A stretch of 35,910 nucleotides of DNA, taken from the NCBI RefSeq assembly GCF_014647795.1, contig NZ_BMPW01000044.1, forward strand, positions 1-35,910, given 5' to 3'. Position 1 is the stretch's first letter, and each line of letters begins with the position of its first letter. Source of the stretch: Actinoplanes campanulatus. Lineage in GTDB: Bacteria > Actinomycetota > Actinomycetes > Mycobacteriales > Micromonosporaceae. The notes beneath the pieces were generated by a model. That model was not told where the DNA came from. It did not search any database and worked only from the letters and a program-made list of their open reading frames with translations. This document shows positions 8,040 to 17,100 of this stretch, one piece after another. Position numbers and translations under genes: made by a program.

Positions 8040-8969
8040 GTGCCTCTCCGAAGCAGCCGCCGCGCGACACTTGCCGGCCTGCTCGCACTCCTGATGGTTA
8101 CTGGCTGTGACGGCCGCACGACGCAGGAGCGGCGGGTGCGGATCGCCACCGGCAGCCCGACCGCCGTCTACCACGCGATCGGCACCTCCCTGGCCGGCGT
8201 CATCGACCGGGAGCTGCCCGGAGCCAAGTCGGAGGTGCTGGTCACCGCGGCGTCGGCGGAGAACGTCGAAAAGGTGTCGCAGGGCACCGCCGAGATCGGC
8301 TTCACCCAGGCGGACGTCCTGGTCACCGGCGGGGCGCCGGCTCCGACGGTGGTCGCTCTGGCCCGGGTGTACGACGATCTGCTGCACCTGGTGGTCCGCG
8401 CGGACAGCCCGATCGCGACCCTGGAAGGACTCAAGGGCATGCGGGTGTCGGTGGGCGCCCGCGGCTCGGGCACCACCGTGACCGTGGACCGGTTGCTGTC
8501 GGTGGCGAACATGTCGAACGCGATGTACCGGCGGCAGCTCAGCCTGGACGACTCGATCCGTGCCCTGCGCGACGGCGAGATCGACGCGTTCTTCTTCTCC
8601 GGCGGGCTGCCGGTCACCGGGATCAAGCAGCTCGGCGCCGACGTCGGCATCCGGGTGGTGGACCTGTCCAGGTGGGCGGGCGATCTGCGGCGTAGATACA
8701 GCGACGTGTACGTGGTGCGCGACGTGCCGACGTCGGCCTATTCGGTGCCGCCGGTCGCCACGATCGCGGTGCCGAACCTGCTGGTCGCCTCCGAGTCGAT
8801 GCCGGAGGATCTGGCGTACGAGCTGACCCGGCTGCTGATGGAGCGCCGTGAGGTGCTGGCGTCGGCGCATCCGGCGGCCGAGCGGCTGGACCCGCGGACC
8901 GCGATCTCCACCCTGCCGGTGCCGCTGCATCCCGGCGCGGCCCGCTACTACCGGTCGGTCAAACCCTGA
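8040..8969 (+). CDS. TAXI-family TRAP-type solute-binding lipoprotein
   Basis: The protein has 309 residues with a GTG start and an AGGGA site nearby. The N-terminus is a lipoprotein signal: RRATLAGLLALLMVTGC, with lipobox Cys23. The mature part has the TAXI signature, RIATGSPTAVYHAIGTSLAG followed by VTAASAENVEKVSQGTAEIGFTQADV, and later LKGMRVSVGARGSGTTVTV and DGEIDAFFFSGGLPVTGI. Members are extracytoplasmic receptors for dicarboxylates, glutamate or similar ligands. No TRAP membrane subunit is encoded in the window, so it may work as an orphan receptor or sensor. It is transcribed toward lon, but lon has its own operator, so co-transcription is uncertain. Confidence 0.88.
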   Translation: MPLRSSRRATLAGLLALLMVTGCDGRTTQERRVRIATGSPTAVYHAIGTSLAGVIDRELPGAKSEVLVTAASAENVEKVSQGTAEIGFTQADVLVTGGAPAPTVVALARVYDDLLHLVVRADSPIATLEGLKGMRVSVGARGSGTTVTVDRLLSVANMSNAMYRRQLSLDDSIRALRDGEIDAFFFSGGLPVTGIKQLGADVGIRVVDLSRWAGDLRRRYSDVYVVRDVPTSAYSVPPVATIAVPNLLVASESMPEDLAYELTRLLMERREVLASAHPAAERLDPRTAISTLPVPLHPGAARYYRSVKP

Positions 8970-9014
8970 GCTGTTCGCCGACAGTGAACGCTGGAAGATC
9001 GCCGGGGCCGGTGA

Positions 9015-9037
9015 AGTTGAGTCCGACGTACTCAACT
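9015..9037. promoter_or_regulatory. HAIR operator (HspR-binding inverted repeat) of lon
   Basis: The site reads AGTTGAGT-N7-ACTCAACT, a perfect 8-bp inverted repeat. It matches the HspR-associated inverted repeat consensus CTTGAGT-N7-ACTCAAG in the inner six bases of each arm and the spacer length. It ends 14 bases before the lon GTG, overlapping the expected promoter/leader region. HspR represses dnaK, clpB and lon in Streptomyces, so heat-shock control of this lon is a firm inference. Confidence 0.85.
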
Positions 9038-9051
9038 CCCCGGAGGTAAAC

Positions 9052-11361
9052 GTGACCGGCAAGCGACTTCCTGTGCTGTTCCTCGACGACGTCGTCCTGC
9101 TTCCGGGCATGGTCGTCCCGGTCGTCCTCGACGAGGCCGCCCAGGCCGCCGTCGACGCGGCCCGCACCTCGTCCGGCTCCGAGCTGCTGATCGCCCCGCG
9201 GCTGGAGGACCGGTACGCCTCGTACGGTGTGGTGGCCGCCGTCGAGCAGGTCGGCAAGATCCGCGGTGGCTCCCCGGCCGCCGTCCTGCGCACCGGCACC
9301 CGGGCCCGCATCGGCAGCGGTGTGACCGGTCCCGGCGCGGCCCTGTGGGTGGAGGCCGATCCCGTCCCGGCCGGCACACCGAGCCCGCAGGTGCGGGAGC
9401 TCGCGGACGCGTACAAGAAACTGGTCGTCTCGGTGTTGCAGCGCCGTGAGGCGTGGCAGGTGATCGACTCGGTGAGCGCCGTCGACGACCCCAGCGACCT
9501 GGCCGACACCGCCGGCTGGGCGCCCTATCTGTCCAACGACCGCAAGCGGGAGCTGCTCGAGACACCCGACGTCGAGGCCCGGCTGCGGCTGCTGATCGAG
9601 TGGACGAAGGACTTCCTGGCCGAGTCCGAGGTCAACGAGACGATCGAGAAGGACGTCCGGGAGAACGTCGAGAAGCGCAACCGCGAGTACCTGCTGCGCG
9701 AGCAGCTCAAGGCGATCCGCAAGGAGCTCGGCGAGGGCGAGCCGGACGGCAGCGGCGACTACCGGTCCCGGATCGAGGCGGCGGACCTGCCGGAGGCGGT
9801 ACGCGAGGCCGCGCTGACCGAGGCCGGCAAGCTGGAACGCGCCGGTGACCAGAACCCGGAGGCCTCCTGGATCCGGACGTGGCTCGACACGGTGCTGGAC
9901 CTGCCGTGGAACGTGCGCACCACGGACAGCACCGACCTGGCGGCGGCCCGGGCCGTCCTCGACGCCGACCACCACGGCCTGGACGAGGTCAAGGACCGGA
10001 TCGTCGAATACCTCGGCGTCCGCGCCCGCCGCGAGTCCCGTGGCCTGGCGACGGCCGGCGGCCGCGGCTCCGGCGCGGTGATCCTGCTGGCCGGCCCGCC
10101 CGGGGTCGGCAAGACGTCGCTGGGCGAGTCGGTGGCCCGCACGCTGGGCCGTAGGTTCGTCCGGGTCGCCCTGGGCGGGGTCCGCGACGAGGCGGAGATC
10201 CGCGGCCACCGGCGCACGTACGTCGGCGCGCTTCCCGGCCGCATCGTGCGGGCGGTCCGGGAGGCCGGTTCGATGAACCCGGTCGTGCTGCTCGACGAGG
10301 TGGACAAGGTCGGCAGCGACTACCGCGGCGACCCGGCCGCCGCCCTGTTGGAGGTCCTCGACCCGGCGCAGAACCACACGTTCCGCGACCACTACCTGGA
10401 CCTCGACCTGGATCTGTCGGACGTGCTGTTCATCGCCACCGCCAACGTGCTGGAGACGATCCCGCAGGCGCTGTTCGACCGGATGGAGCTGATCGCCATC
10501 GACGGCTACACCGCGACCGACAAGGTGGCCATCGCCCGCGACCATCTGGTGCCCCGCCAACTGGAACGCGCCGCCCTCTCCCCCGGCGAGGTGACCGTCA
10601 CCGAGGCCGCGCTGCGCGAGATCGCCGCCGATTACACCCGGGAGGCAGGGGTACGGTCGTTCGAGCGCCTGCTCGCGAAGGCGTTCCGCAAGGTGTCCCT
10701 GGGGGAACTGCCGGCCACCATCGACGCCGGCGACCTGAGGGACCTGATCGGCCGTCCCCGGTTCACGCCGGAGTCGGGCGAGCGCACCGCGGTCCCCGGC
10801 GTGGCGACCGGCCTGGCGGTGACCGGGATGGGCGGTGACGTGCTCTACATCGAGGCGTCGCTGCTGCCCGGCAACACCGGCGGGCTGTCGGTGACCGGCC
10901 AACTCGGCGACGTGATGAAGGAGTCCGCGCAGATCGCCCTCTCCTGGGTCCGGGCGCACGCCGGTGAGCTGGGCATCTCGCCGGAGCAACTGGACCACCC
11001 GATCCACCTGCACGTACCGGCGGGCGCGGTGCCCAAGGACGGGCCGTCGGCGGGCGTCACCATGACGACCGCGCTGGTGTCGCTCCTGCTGGGCCGCAAC
11101 GTGCGCGCGGAGGTGGGGATGACCGGCGAAGTGTCGCTGACCGGCCGGGTGCTGCCGATCGGCGGGGTGAAGCAGAAGCTGCTCGCCGCCCAGCGGGCCG
11201 GCCTCACCGAGGTCTACCTGCCCGCCCGCAACGAGCCGGACCTCGACGAGGTCCCGGCCGACGTGCGGGCCGCGCTGACCGTGCACATCGTCTCCGACGT
11301 CCGGGAAATCCTGCACACCGCCCTGGAGCCGGTCGCAGCCGACACGGTGGCGGTGGCCTGA
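9052..11361 (+). CDS. lon: ATP-dependent Lon protease
   Basis: This cytoplasmic AAA+ serine protease degrades misfolded and regulatory proteins. The GTG at 9052 is preceded by GGAGG at 9042-9046 and gives 769 residues, typical of actinobacterial Lon. The N-terminal substrate-binding domain begins [21 protein letters not shown] coiled-coil linker includes [20 protein letters not shown]. Walker A is GPPGVGKT at 348-355 and Walker B is [11 protein letters not shown]. The C-terminal protease domain has the Ser-Lys dyad Ser666 ([11 protein letters not shown]) and Lys707 ([10 protein letters not shown]). All catalytic elements are intact. A perfect HAIR operator directly upstream indicates repression by HspR and induction by heat. 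A longer in-frame open frame reaches back into the TAXI gene, but the ribosome site fixes the start. Confidence 0.97.
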   Translation: MTGKRLPVLFLDDVVLLPGMVVPVVLDEAAQAAVDAARTSSGSELLIAPRLEDRYASYGVVAAVEQVGKIRGGSPAAVLRTGTRARIGSGVTGPGAALWVEADPVPAGTPSPQVRELADAYKKLVVSVLQRREAWQVIDSVSAVDDPSDLADTAGWAPYLSNDRKRELLETPDVEARLRLLIEWTKDFLAESEVNETIEKDVRENVEKRNREYLLREQLKAIRKELGEGEPDGSGDYRSRIEAADLPEAVREAALTEAGKLERAGDQNPEASWIRTWLDTVLDLPWNVRTTDSTDLAAARAVLDADHHGLDEVKDRIVEYLGVRARRESRGLATAGGRGSGAVILLAGPPGVGKTSLGESVARTLGRRFVRVALGGVRDEAEIRGHRRTYVGALPGRIVRAVREAGSMNPVVLLDEVDKVGSDYRGDPAAALLEVLDPAQNHTFRDHYLDLDLDLSDVLFIATANVLETIPQALFDRMELIAIDGYTATDKVAIARDHLVPRQLERAALSPGEVTVTEAALREIAADYTREAGVRSFERLLAKAFRKVSLGELPATIDAGDLRDLIGRPRFTPESGERTAVPGVATGLAVTGMGGDVLYIEASLLPGNTGGLSVTGQLGDVMKESAQIALSWVRAHAGELGISPEQLDHPIHLHVPAGAVPKDGPSAGVTMTTALVSLLLGRNVRAEVGMTGEVSLTGRVLPIGGVKQKLLAAQRAGLTEVYLPARNEPDLDEVPADVRAALTVHIVSDVREILHTALEPVAADTVAVA

Positions 11362-11402
11362 CCCGAAACGCCGGCTGCAGACGGCCGGACCCCTCGGGGG
11401 AA

Positions 11403-11450
11403 GCCGTGGTGGCCGCACACGCAACGTCTTTCGTGTGCAGCCACCACGGC
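11403..11450. terminator. Large bidirectional hairpin between lon and the sensor kinase
   Basis: An 11-bp perfect stem (GCCGTGGTGGC at 11403-11413 with GCCACCACGGC at 11440-11450), a single mismatch, and a further 7-bp stem (GCACACG/CGTGTGC) enclose a 10-base loop. It lies between the convergent ends of lon and the kinase gene, so it can serve as a terminator on both strands. No U-tract follows on either side. The rest of the 196-base gap holds nothing else I can identify. Confidence 0.65.
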
Positions 11451-11557
11451 AATAGGCCACGTGGGCGACCACGACACCGCCGGCGTGTGAGCCCACCCAC
11501 CCCGACCTCGACCGCGGGGAGTCCTTCTCAGCGAAAGAGAGAACGACGACAGCGCTC

Positions 11558-12916
11558 TCAAGACGTGAACCAGAGGGTCGCGGCCAGGCCGCCGGTCGCC
11601 GCGGGCGCCAGCGTGAATCGGCCCCCGGACGCCTCCACCAGCACCGACACGATCGACAGGCCCAGGCCCGCGCCGTCGACGTTCTGCGCGTCCGGAGCCC
11701 GCCAGAACCGTTCGGTCGCCCGCCGGCGCTGCTCCTCGGTCATGCCGGGACCGGTGTCACGGACCGTCACCTCGGCCCCACCGTCGCGGGCCGCGACCTC
11801 CACCTCGACCTTTCCCCCGGCCGGCGTGAACTTCAGCGCGTTGTCGATCAGCGCGTCCAGCGCCTGATCCAGCGCCGTCGCGACCATCCGCGCCGGCAGC
11901 CGCTCGTCCGGCAGCACGGCGACCAGCTCGATCTCGCGGCGCTCGGTGAGCGGCCGCCACGCCTGCACCCGGTTACGGGTGAGCGACACCGCGTCCACCA
12001 CCTCGACCCGCTGCTGACCACGTTCGGCGCGGGCCAGGGCGAGCAGCCCGTCCAGCACGTCGGCGAGCCGATCGGTCTCCTCCAGAGCAATCTCGTGATC
12101 AGCCCGCAGATCCTCGTCGTCGAGGCCGCCGCCCAGATCCTCGATCCGCAACCGCAGCACGGTGAGCGGATTACGCAGCTGGTGACTGGCGTGCGCCACG
12201 AACGACCGCTGCCGCTCCATCGCCTCGGCCACCGCGTCCGCCATCTCGTTGAAGCTCGCCGACAGTCTTCGCAGCTCGGGCGGACCCAGGCCCGGCTGCA
12301 CGCGGGCCGCGCTGTCCCCCGCGGCGATCTCGTGGGCCGCCGCGTCCAGCCGGGTCACCGGCCGCAGCACCCATCCGGCCAGCCGGTGCGCGGTGGTCAG
12401 GCAGGCGGCCACCGCGATCGCGCCCACCATGGCCAGAACCAGCCAGACCACCAGCACGGCGCGCCGGTTACGGTCGGTGGGCGAGACGGTCAACACCACG
12501 CCCAGTACGGCGCCGCCGTCACTGACCGGAACGGCGACCACCAGGGGTTCGGTCGTCCACGGCCACAACGTCTCGGGGCTGCCGACCTGGTGCCCGGCCA
12601 GTGCGCCCCGGATCGCGCCCGCCGGATCGGCCGGCCGGCTCCCGAAGACGCTGAGCACCCGCTGATCCTGGTCGACCAGCATCGTGCCGATTCCGTACAG
12701 CTCCTGGTAGCGGCGCAGCTCGTCGGTGAGCGCGTCCAGCTCCCCACTGCGCACGGCTGGCGCGGCCAGCGAGGCGAACCGGGTGGCGTCGGCGAGCCGG
12801 TCGGCGACCGCGCGATCCGTCTCCCGGCTGGCAACCGTCACGGCGAGCGGGATGGCCAGGGCCAGCAGCACCATGCAGAGCAGCAGGAGGTAGGTGACCA
12901 CCAGCCGCCTGCGCAC
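11558..12916 (-). CDS. Two-component sensor histidine kinase
   Basis: This membrane-bound kinase has 452 residues. The GTG start at 12916 is preceded by GGGGGAG. TM1 lies at about 8-28, an extracytoplasmic sensor region of about 120 residues follows, and TM2 lies at about 153-175. A HAMP domain comes next (VTRLDAAAHEIAAGDSAARV...PELRRLSASFNEMADAV), then HisKA with phospho-acceptor His245 in SFVAHASHQLRNPLTVL. The HATPase domain has the N-box NALKFTPAGG, the G1 box DTGPGMTEEQ and the G2 box GAGLGLSIV. No response regulator is adjacent. The nearest is the OmpR-type gene at 18318-18977, same strand, in the position expected for an upstream partner but 5.4 kb away, so the pair seems split by inserted DNA. 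A short copy of this gene's HAMP segment recurs at 13990-14022. Confidence 0.93.
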   Translation of the reverse strand: MRRRLVVTYLLLLCMVLLALAIPLAVTVASRETDRAVADRLADATRFASLAAPAVRSGELDALTDELRRYQELYGIGTMLVDQDQRVLSVFGSRPADPAGAIRGALAGHQVGSPETLWPWTTEPLVVAVPVSDGGAVLGVVLTVSPTDRNRRAVLVVWLVLAMVGAIAVAACLTTAHRLAGWVLRPVTRLDAAAHEIAAGDSAARVQPGLGPPELRRLSASFNEMADAVAEAMERQRSFVAHASHQLRNPLTVLRLRIEDLGGGLDDEDLRADHEIALEETDRLADVLDGLLALARAERGQQRVEVVDAVSLTRNRVQAWRPLTERREIELVAVLPDERLPARMVATALDQALDALIDNALKFTPAGGKVEVEVAARDGGAEVTVRDTGPGMTEEQRRRATERFWRAPDAQNVDGAGLGLSIVSVLVEASGGRFTLAPAATGGLAATLWFTS

Positions 12917-13053
12917 GGGCGCTCCCCCGATCTGCTCCTCACCCAGCGCGCAAACGGTAGCCGACGCCCTGCCCCGGCGGCACGGGCCAGTGGTCACCGA
13001 ATGGTTACGCGGCATGCGTCACCCTGTCGAGTGACCACCCATCATGGAGCATC

Positions 13054-13066
13054 TAGCGCTACGCTA
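13054..13066. promoter_or_regulatory. Palindrome just before the Rpn-like gene
   Basis: TAGCG-CTA-CGCTA is a perfect inverted repeat of 5-bp arms, ending 5 bases before the ATG at 13072. There is no Shine-Dalgarno sequence, so the transcript may be leaderless and this site may overlap the promoter -10 region. It could be a repressor site, possibly for autoregulation. An ATG at 13044 opens an 8-codon frame that ends inside the palindrome. Confidence 0.4.
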
Positions 13067-13071
13067 ACCCC

Positions 13072-13953
13072 ATGCCCTCACAAGCGCACGAGGTCCTCAT
13101 CGAGATGTTCCGTAACCGGCCGTCCCTCGCCGCCGAACTCCTCGACGGGCCTCTGCACGACCACCTCCCCCACTACGACGAAGCCCTCCTCACCTCCGCC
13201 GAACTCAACGATGTCGCCCCGACCGAATACCGCGCCGACGCCGTCGTCACTTTGAACCGATCCGGCGCCACCGTCCTCGCCGTCGTCATCGAAGTGCAGC
13301 GCCGCGTCGACGGCAGGAAGCAACGCAGTTGGCCCGCCTACGTCGCCACGCTCTACGCCCGCCTCGGCTGCCCCGTCGCCCTTCTCGTGGTGTGCCCACA
13401 CCAACCGGTCGCCGACTGGGCCGCGCGACCGATCGCGATCGGCATGCCACCGGCGAGCATCGTCCCGATGGCGTTCGGCCCCAGACAGATACCGGTCATC
13501 AGCACGCACGACGTCGCCCGACGCCTACCCGAACTGACCGTGCTCTCCGTCCTCGCCCACGCCGCCCACACCGAACCGCATCCGCTCTTCGACGCCCTGT
13601 TCACCGCACTCGACGTCATCGAACCCGACACCGCCACGCTTTACCATGACTTCATCCTCACCGTGCTGCCCGCCGCGACCAGAAAGCTGCTGGAGGACTA
13701 CATGCCCACCACCGATTACCCCTACAAGAGCGAGTGGTCCCAACGACAGTTCGCCGCCGGCGAGGCCAAGGGCGAGGCCAAGGGCGAGACCCGGGCGATT
13801 CTCACCTTCTTGGAAGCACGGGGCGTGGACGTTCCCGACAAGGCCCGGGAGACGATCACCGCCTGCACCGACCTCGACCAGCTCGAACAGTGGGCCCGTC
13901 GAGCGGCCACCGCCGAACGGGTGGAGGACCTGGGCGGCCCACTGCTCGACTGA
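13072..13953 (+). CDS. PD-(D/E)XK nuclease-family protein, Rpn/transposase-like
   Basis: The 293-residue protein has the pattern of a large actinobacterial family annotated as Rpn-like or PD-(D/E)XK transposase-like. It opens with MPSQAHEVLIEMFRNRPSLA, then shows the nuclease core EYRADAVVTL (Asp56) and AVVIEVQRRVD (Glu74-x-Gln76), followed by WPAYVATLYARLGCPVALLVV. The C-terminal part has a YKSEWSQRQFAAGEAKGEAKGE stretch and a small helical tail. Glu44, Asp56 and Glu74/Gln76 could form the metal site, with Gln replacing the usual Lys. Rpn proteins cut DNA, and related proteins have been linked to phage defence. Here it sits between a sensor kinase and a CHAT-STAND-TPR gene. It has no ribosome site and may be leaderless. 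Nuclease activity is inferred from family features only. Confidence 0.75.
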   Translation: MPSQAHEVLIEMFRNRPSLAAELLDGPLHDHLPHYDEALLTSAELNDVAPTEYRADAVVTLNRSGATVLAVVIEVQRRVDGRKQRSWPAYVATLYARLGCPVALLVVCPHQPVADWAARPIAIGMPPASIVPMAFGPRQIPVISTHDVARRLPELTVLSVLAHAAHTEPHPLFDALFTALDVIEPDTATLYHDFILTVLPAATRKLLEDYMPTTDYPYKSEWSQRQFAAGEAKGEAKGETRAILTFLEARGVDVPDKARETITACTDLDQLEQWARRAATAERVEDLGGPLLD

Positions 13954-13989
13954 GGCCGCTCTCCTGCGCCGACTCCCCAGACGTTCTCA

Positions 13990-14022
13990 TTGAAGCCGGC
14001 CGACAGTCTTCGCAGCTCGGGC
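13990..14022 (-). pseudogene. Short remnant of the sensor kinase HAMP segment
   Basis: These 33 bases match kinase-gene positions 12249-12281 at 31 of 33 positions, including 24 identical in a row (13999-14022 with 12258-12281). Read on the minus strand they encode PELRRLSAGFNE, against PELRRLSASFNE in the kinase. The flanks on both sides are unrelated to the kinase gene, so this is a fragment left by recombination or duplication, or from a lost paralogous kinase. It lies in the 176-base non-coding gap between the Rpn-like and CHAT genes. Confidence 0.6.
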
Positions 14023-14129
14023 AGGCGGAGACAGCCCTGACTCTGCTGTTCAATCGGCCCTCTGCCCGTCCCTCCGGCTCGTTTGCGCCGACCAGCGCAC
14101 ACGTAACGGTTTCCGTGGTCGCCCGCGTC

Positions 14130-17100
14130 ATGGCGGGCAGGCCGGGCACACGGACGGCGCGACGTGAGCGCCCGCCACGTGACGCATCGTCACCGCCCTG
14201 GAAGCGGGGGCGAATCGCTGTCCGCCAGATAGTGGTGACGGCTGACGGGCTACGGGGCTGTCGGTGCCGGGTCAGGAGGTCTGCGCGGGTGGTTACCGGT
14301 CTGGTTCTGGATGCTGCCGGGTTCGAAGTGCTGGTCGCTGGCGAGCGGGTGGGTTCTCGCCGGTCTCTGGAGGCCTCTGACGTCGAACTGCTGCGGCAGG
14401 TGACAGTCCGCTATGTGGATGCGATCCACGCGCATGCCGATGACGCTGTGTTCCTCGGGTTGGGCCGGGAGCTGTTCGCTTGGCTCGACGGCGGCCAGCG
14501 GCAGTTGGCCTTGCTCTTGGACCGGGCGGCGACACCGTTGATGTTCGAGATTCAAGGACCGCGGGCGCCGTCCGCGGCCGGCTGGGCGGTGTTGCGGGCG
14601 CCGTGGGAGGTGCTGGCGGACCAGGGTGGGTTTCTGGCCGCGGATGCGCTCCGCCGGTTCGAGGTGGTTCGCCGGCTGGGTAGGCCCTCGGCTGCTCCTC
14701 CGCTCGACAGGTTCCGGCTGGGGCTGATGTTCATGGCCTCGGCTCCGGCCGGGCAGCACGAGCTGGACTTCGAGGCTGAGGAATCGGCCATCCTGACGGC
14801 GGTCGGCGACCGGCAGGTGGACCTGGTCGTGGAGGACACCGGGGATCCCGACCAACTGCGGTTGCGGTGGGCGGACCTCGACGGGCTCCCGGTGCTGCAT
14901 CTGTCCTGCCACGGGGTGAACAACTGGCCCGCGCCCGCGGGTGGGCCCCGGGTGCCGGTGCTCATGATGGAGAACGAGGTCGGCGACGGGCGGCCCGTCA
15001 CGGCGGCTGAGCTGGTCGAGCGGTTGGCGGTGATGCCGCGGTTGATGTTCGTGTCGGCGTGTCTGACGGCTACACCGGCGGACGCGACCGGGTATCTCGT
15101 GCCCGGCCCCGACCATCGCTCCACGGACACCGAGGCGGGTGCCGATGTGGTGGTGCCGGTGGCGCATTCCCTGGCCACCGAGCTGGTGACCGCCGGGATC
15201 CCGGCGGTGGTGGGCTGGGACGGGTCGGTCACCGACGGCGCCGCGACCCTGTTCGCCCAGCACCTCTACCAGCAGTTGGGATCACGTCAGGATCTGGCGC
15301 TGGCGGTCGGTGACGCCCGCCGCAAGCTGTTGGCCTGTGACCAGCCACCATTGCGGGCGGACTGGCATCTGGCCCGGATCTGGCTCGGCCCCGCCGGCGG
15401 TGGACCGGTCGTCGCCGGAGCCACGAAACGGCAGAAGGTGTCCGCGGTACACGGGACGAAGACGTTCCTCGACCTGAAACGCCAGCACGTGCCAGTGGCC
15501 TCGGCGCACATGTTCGTCGGCCGGCGGCGGGAGATGCGGCAGGCGTTGCGCGTGCTGCGCGGTGGCGAGCAGGCCGGGGTGCTGTTGCACGGGCAAGGTC
15601 GGCTGGGCAAGTCGAGCCTGGCGGCCCGGCTGGCGGACCGGTTCCCTGATCGGGCGGTCGCGGTGGTGTTCGGCGACTACACCGCGCTCGGCGTGCTGGA
15701 CGCGATCATGACCGCGGTGCAGGACAACCCGGATGCGCGCGTCATGATCGAGGCCCGGCGAGCCGAGGTGCGGGATCGGCCGGAGGCGTTGCGGTGGATT
15801 CTTGTGGATCTACTGGCCGGTCCGTGCACGCAGAACGGCAAAGATCATCAGCGACCGCTGCTGCTGATCATCGACGATCTGGAGCAGGTCCTCGAACCGC
15901 GACCGGATGGTCCGCATCGTGTGGGCGCGGGGTTCGCGCCGGTGCTGGCGGCCGTCTTGCAGGCGTTCGATCCGGACCGGAGTGACAGCCGGCTGATGGT
16001 CACCAGCCGGTTCGTGTTCGCGTTGGACGGTCTGGAGGACCGGTTGGCGCCCGTGCAGTTGGCGCTGTTGTCGGAGGTGGCGCAACGCAAGCTCGCGGTT
16101 CGGCAGCGGGCGGCGTCGCCGGAGGAGTTACGGGAGACGCGGGCCGGGCTGGCGGCACGGGCGATGGCTCTCAGCCGGGGCAACCCCGGTCTCCAGGATC
16201 TGGTCGGGTTGCGACTGGTCTACAGCCCGGAGGTCACACCCGCCCGCGCCGAACAGGCCGTCACCGACATGGAGACCTACCTGGACCAGGGAGATCTGCC
16301 CAGCGATGGCGAGGTTCGGGCGTTTGTAGAGAACCTCGCCCTGGACACCCTGATCGACCAGGCCGGGCCCGACCACGTCGCCCTCCTGCGAGCGCTGAGC
16401 CTGTTCGACCTGCCGATACCGGCTCCGGTCACGGACCTCCTCGAAACCCGGACCGGCGGAACGGTCCAGCGACTGTGCGGACTGGGGCTGGCCGACACCT
16501 TCCCCGACCCTTACAGCGAGGCAGCCACCGCGGTCGCGGTCAATGCTCTCGCCGCCGCTCGGCTCACCCCACTGACCGAGCCGGAGCAGATTGAACTGGC
16601 GACGGCGGTGGTTCAGCCGCTGTTCGCGGCGTGGGGCGACACCGAGGAGCAGGCTTCCTGGAATCCGGCCCTGGACCTGCAACTGACCCGATTGGCAGTC
16701 CTGGCTGACGATCCGGCGGTGATCACCCTATGCGCGGCGGACGCGGTGTGGACCTTGCGTTCCGGGCCCGCCGCGCGGGCTCTGGCACTCGGGTTAGCGG
16801 CCATCTCGATACTCGACCGGCACGGCAGCCCGGTACCGACCCCACTGCTACGACAGGTCGCCGACGCCGCGCAGGTCAGCGGCGATGGCGACACTGCCGC
16901 TGCGCTCTTTGACCGAGCGGTCAAACAAGCCACCACGGAGGGTGCCACAGCCGACCCGCTGGAACATGCTCAAGTCATCGCCGAATACGCCCGCCTGCTG
17001 ATAACCCGTGGTGAACTGGAACGGGCCGAGCAGTTGCTCCATCAGGCCCGTGACATATTCAACACCGCCCATTTGGATCGCGAAACCGCCGTCACCTGGG

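Noticed and set aside
8848-9051. N-terminal extension of lon into the TAXI gene
   Set aside because: The frame is open but overlaps the TAXI gene; the GGAGG site and HAIR operator place the start at GTG 9052.
8959-11496. Minus-strand open frame of 845 codons opposite lon
   Set aside because: It lies antisense to a complete, motif-perfect lon and has low-complexity composition, so it is not a gene.
13734-14129. Upstream extension of the CHAT reading frame
   Set aside because: It overlaps the 3' end of the Rpn-like gene and the kinase remnant in the wrong strand, without domain content or a start signal.
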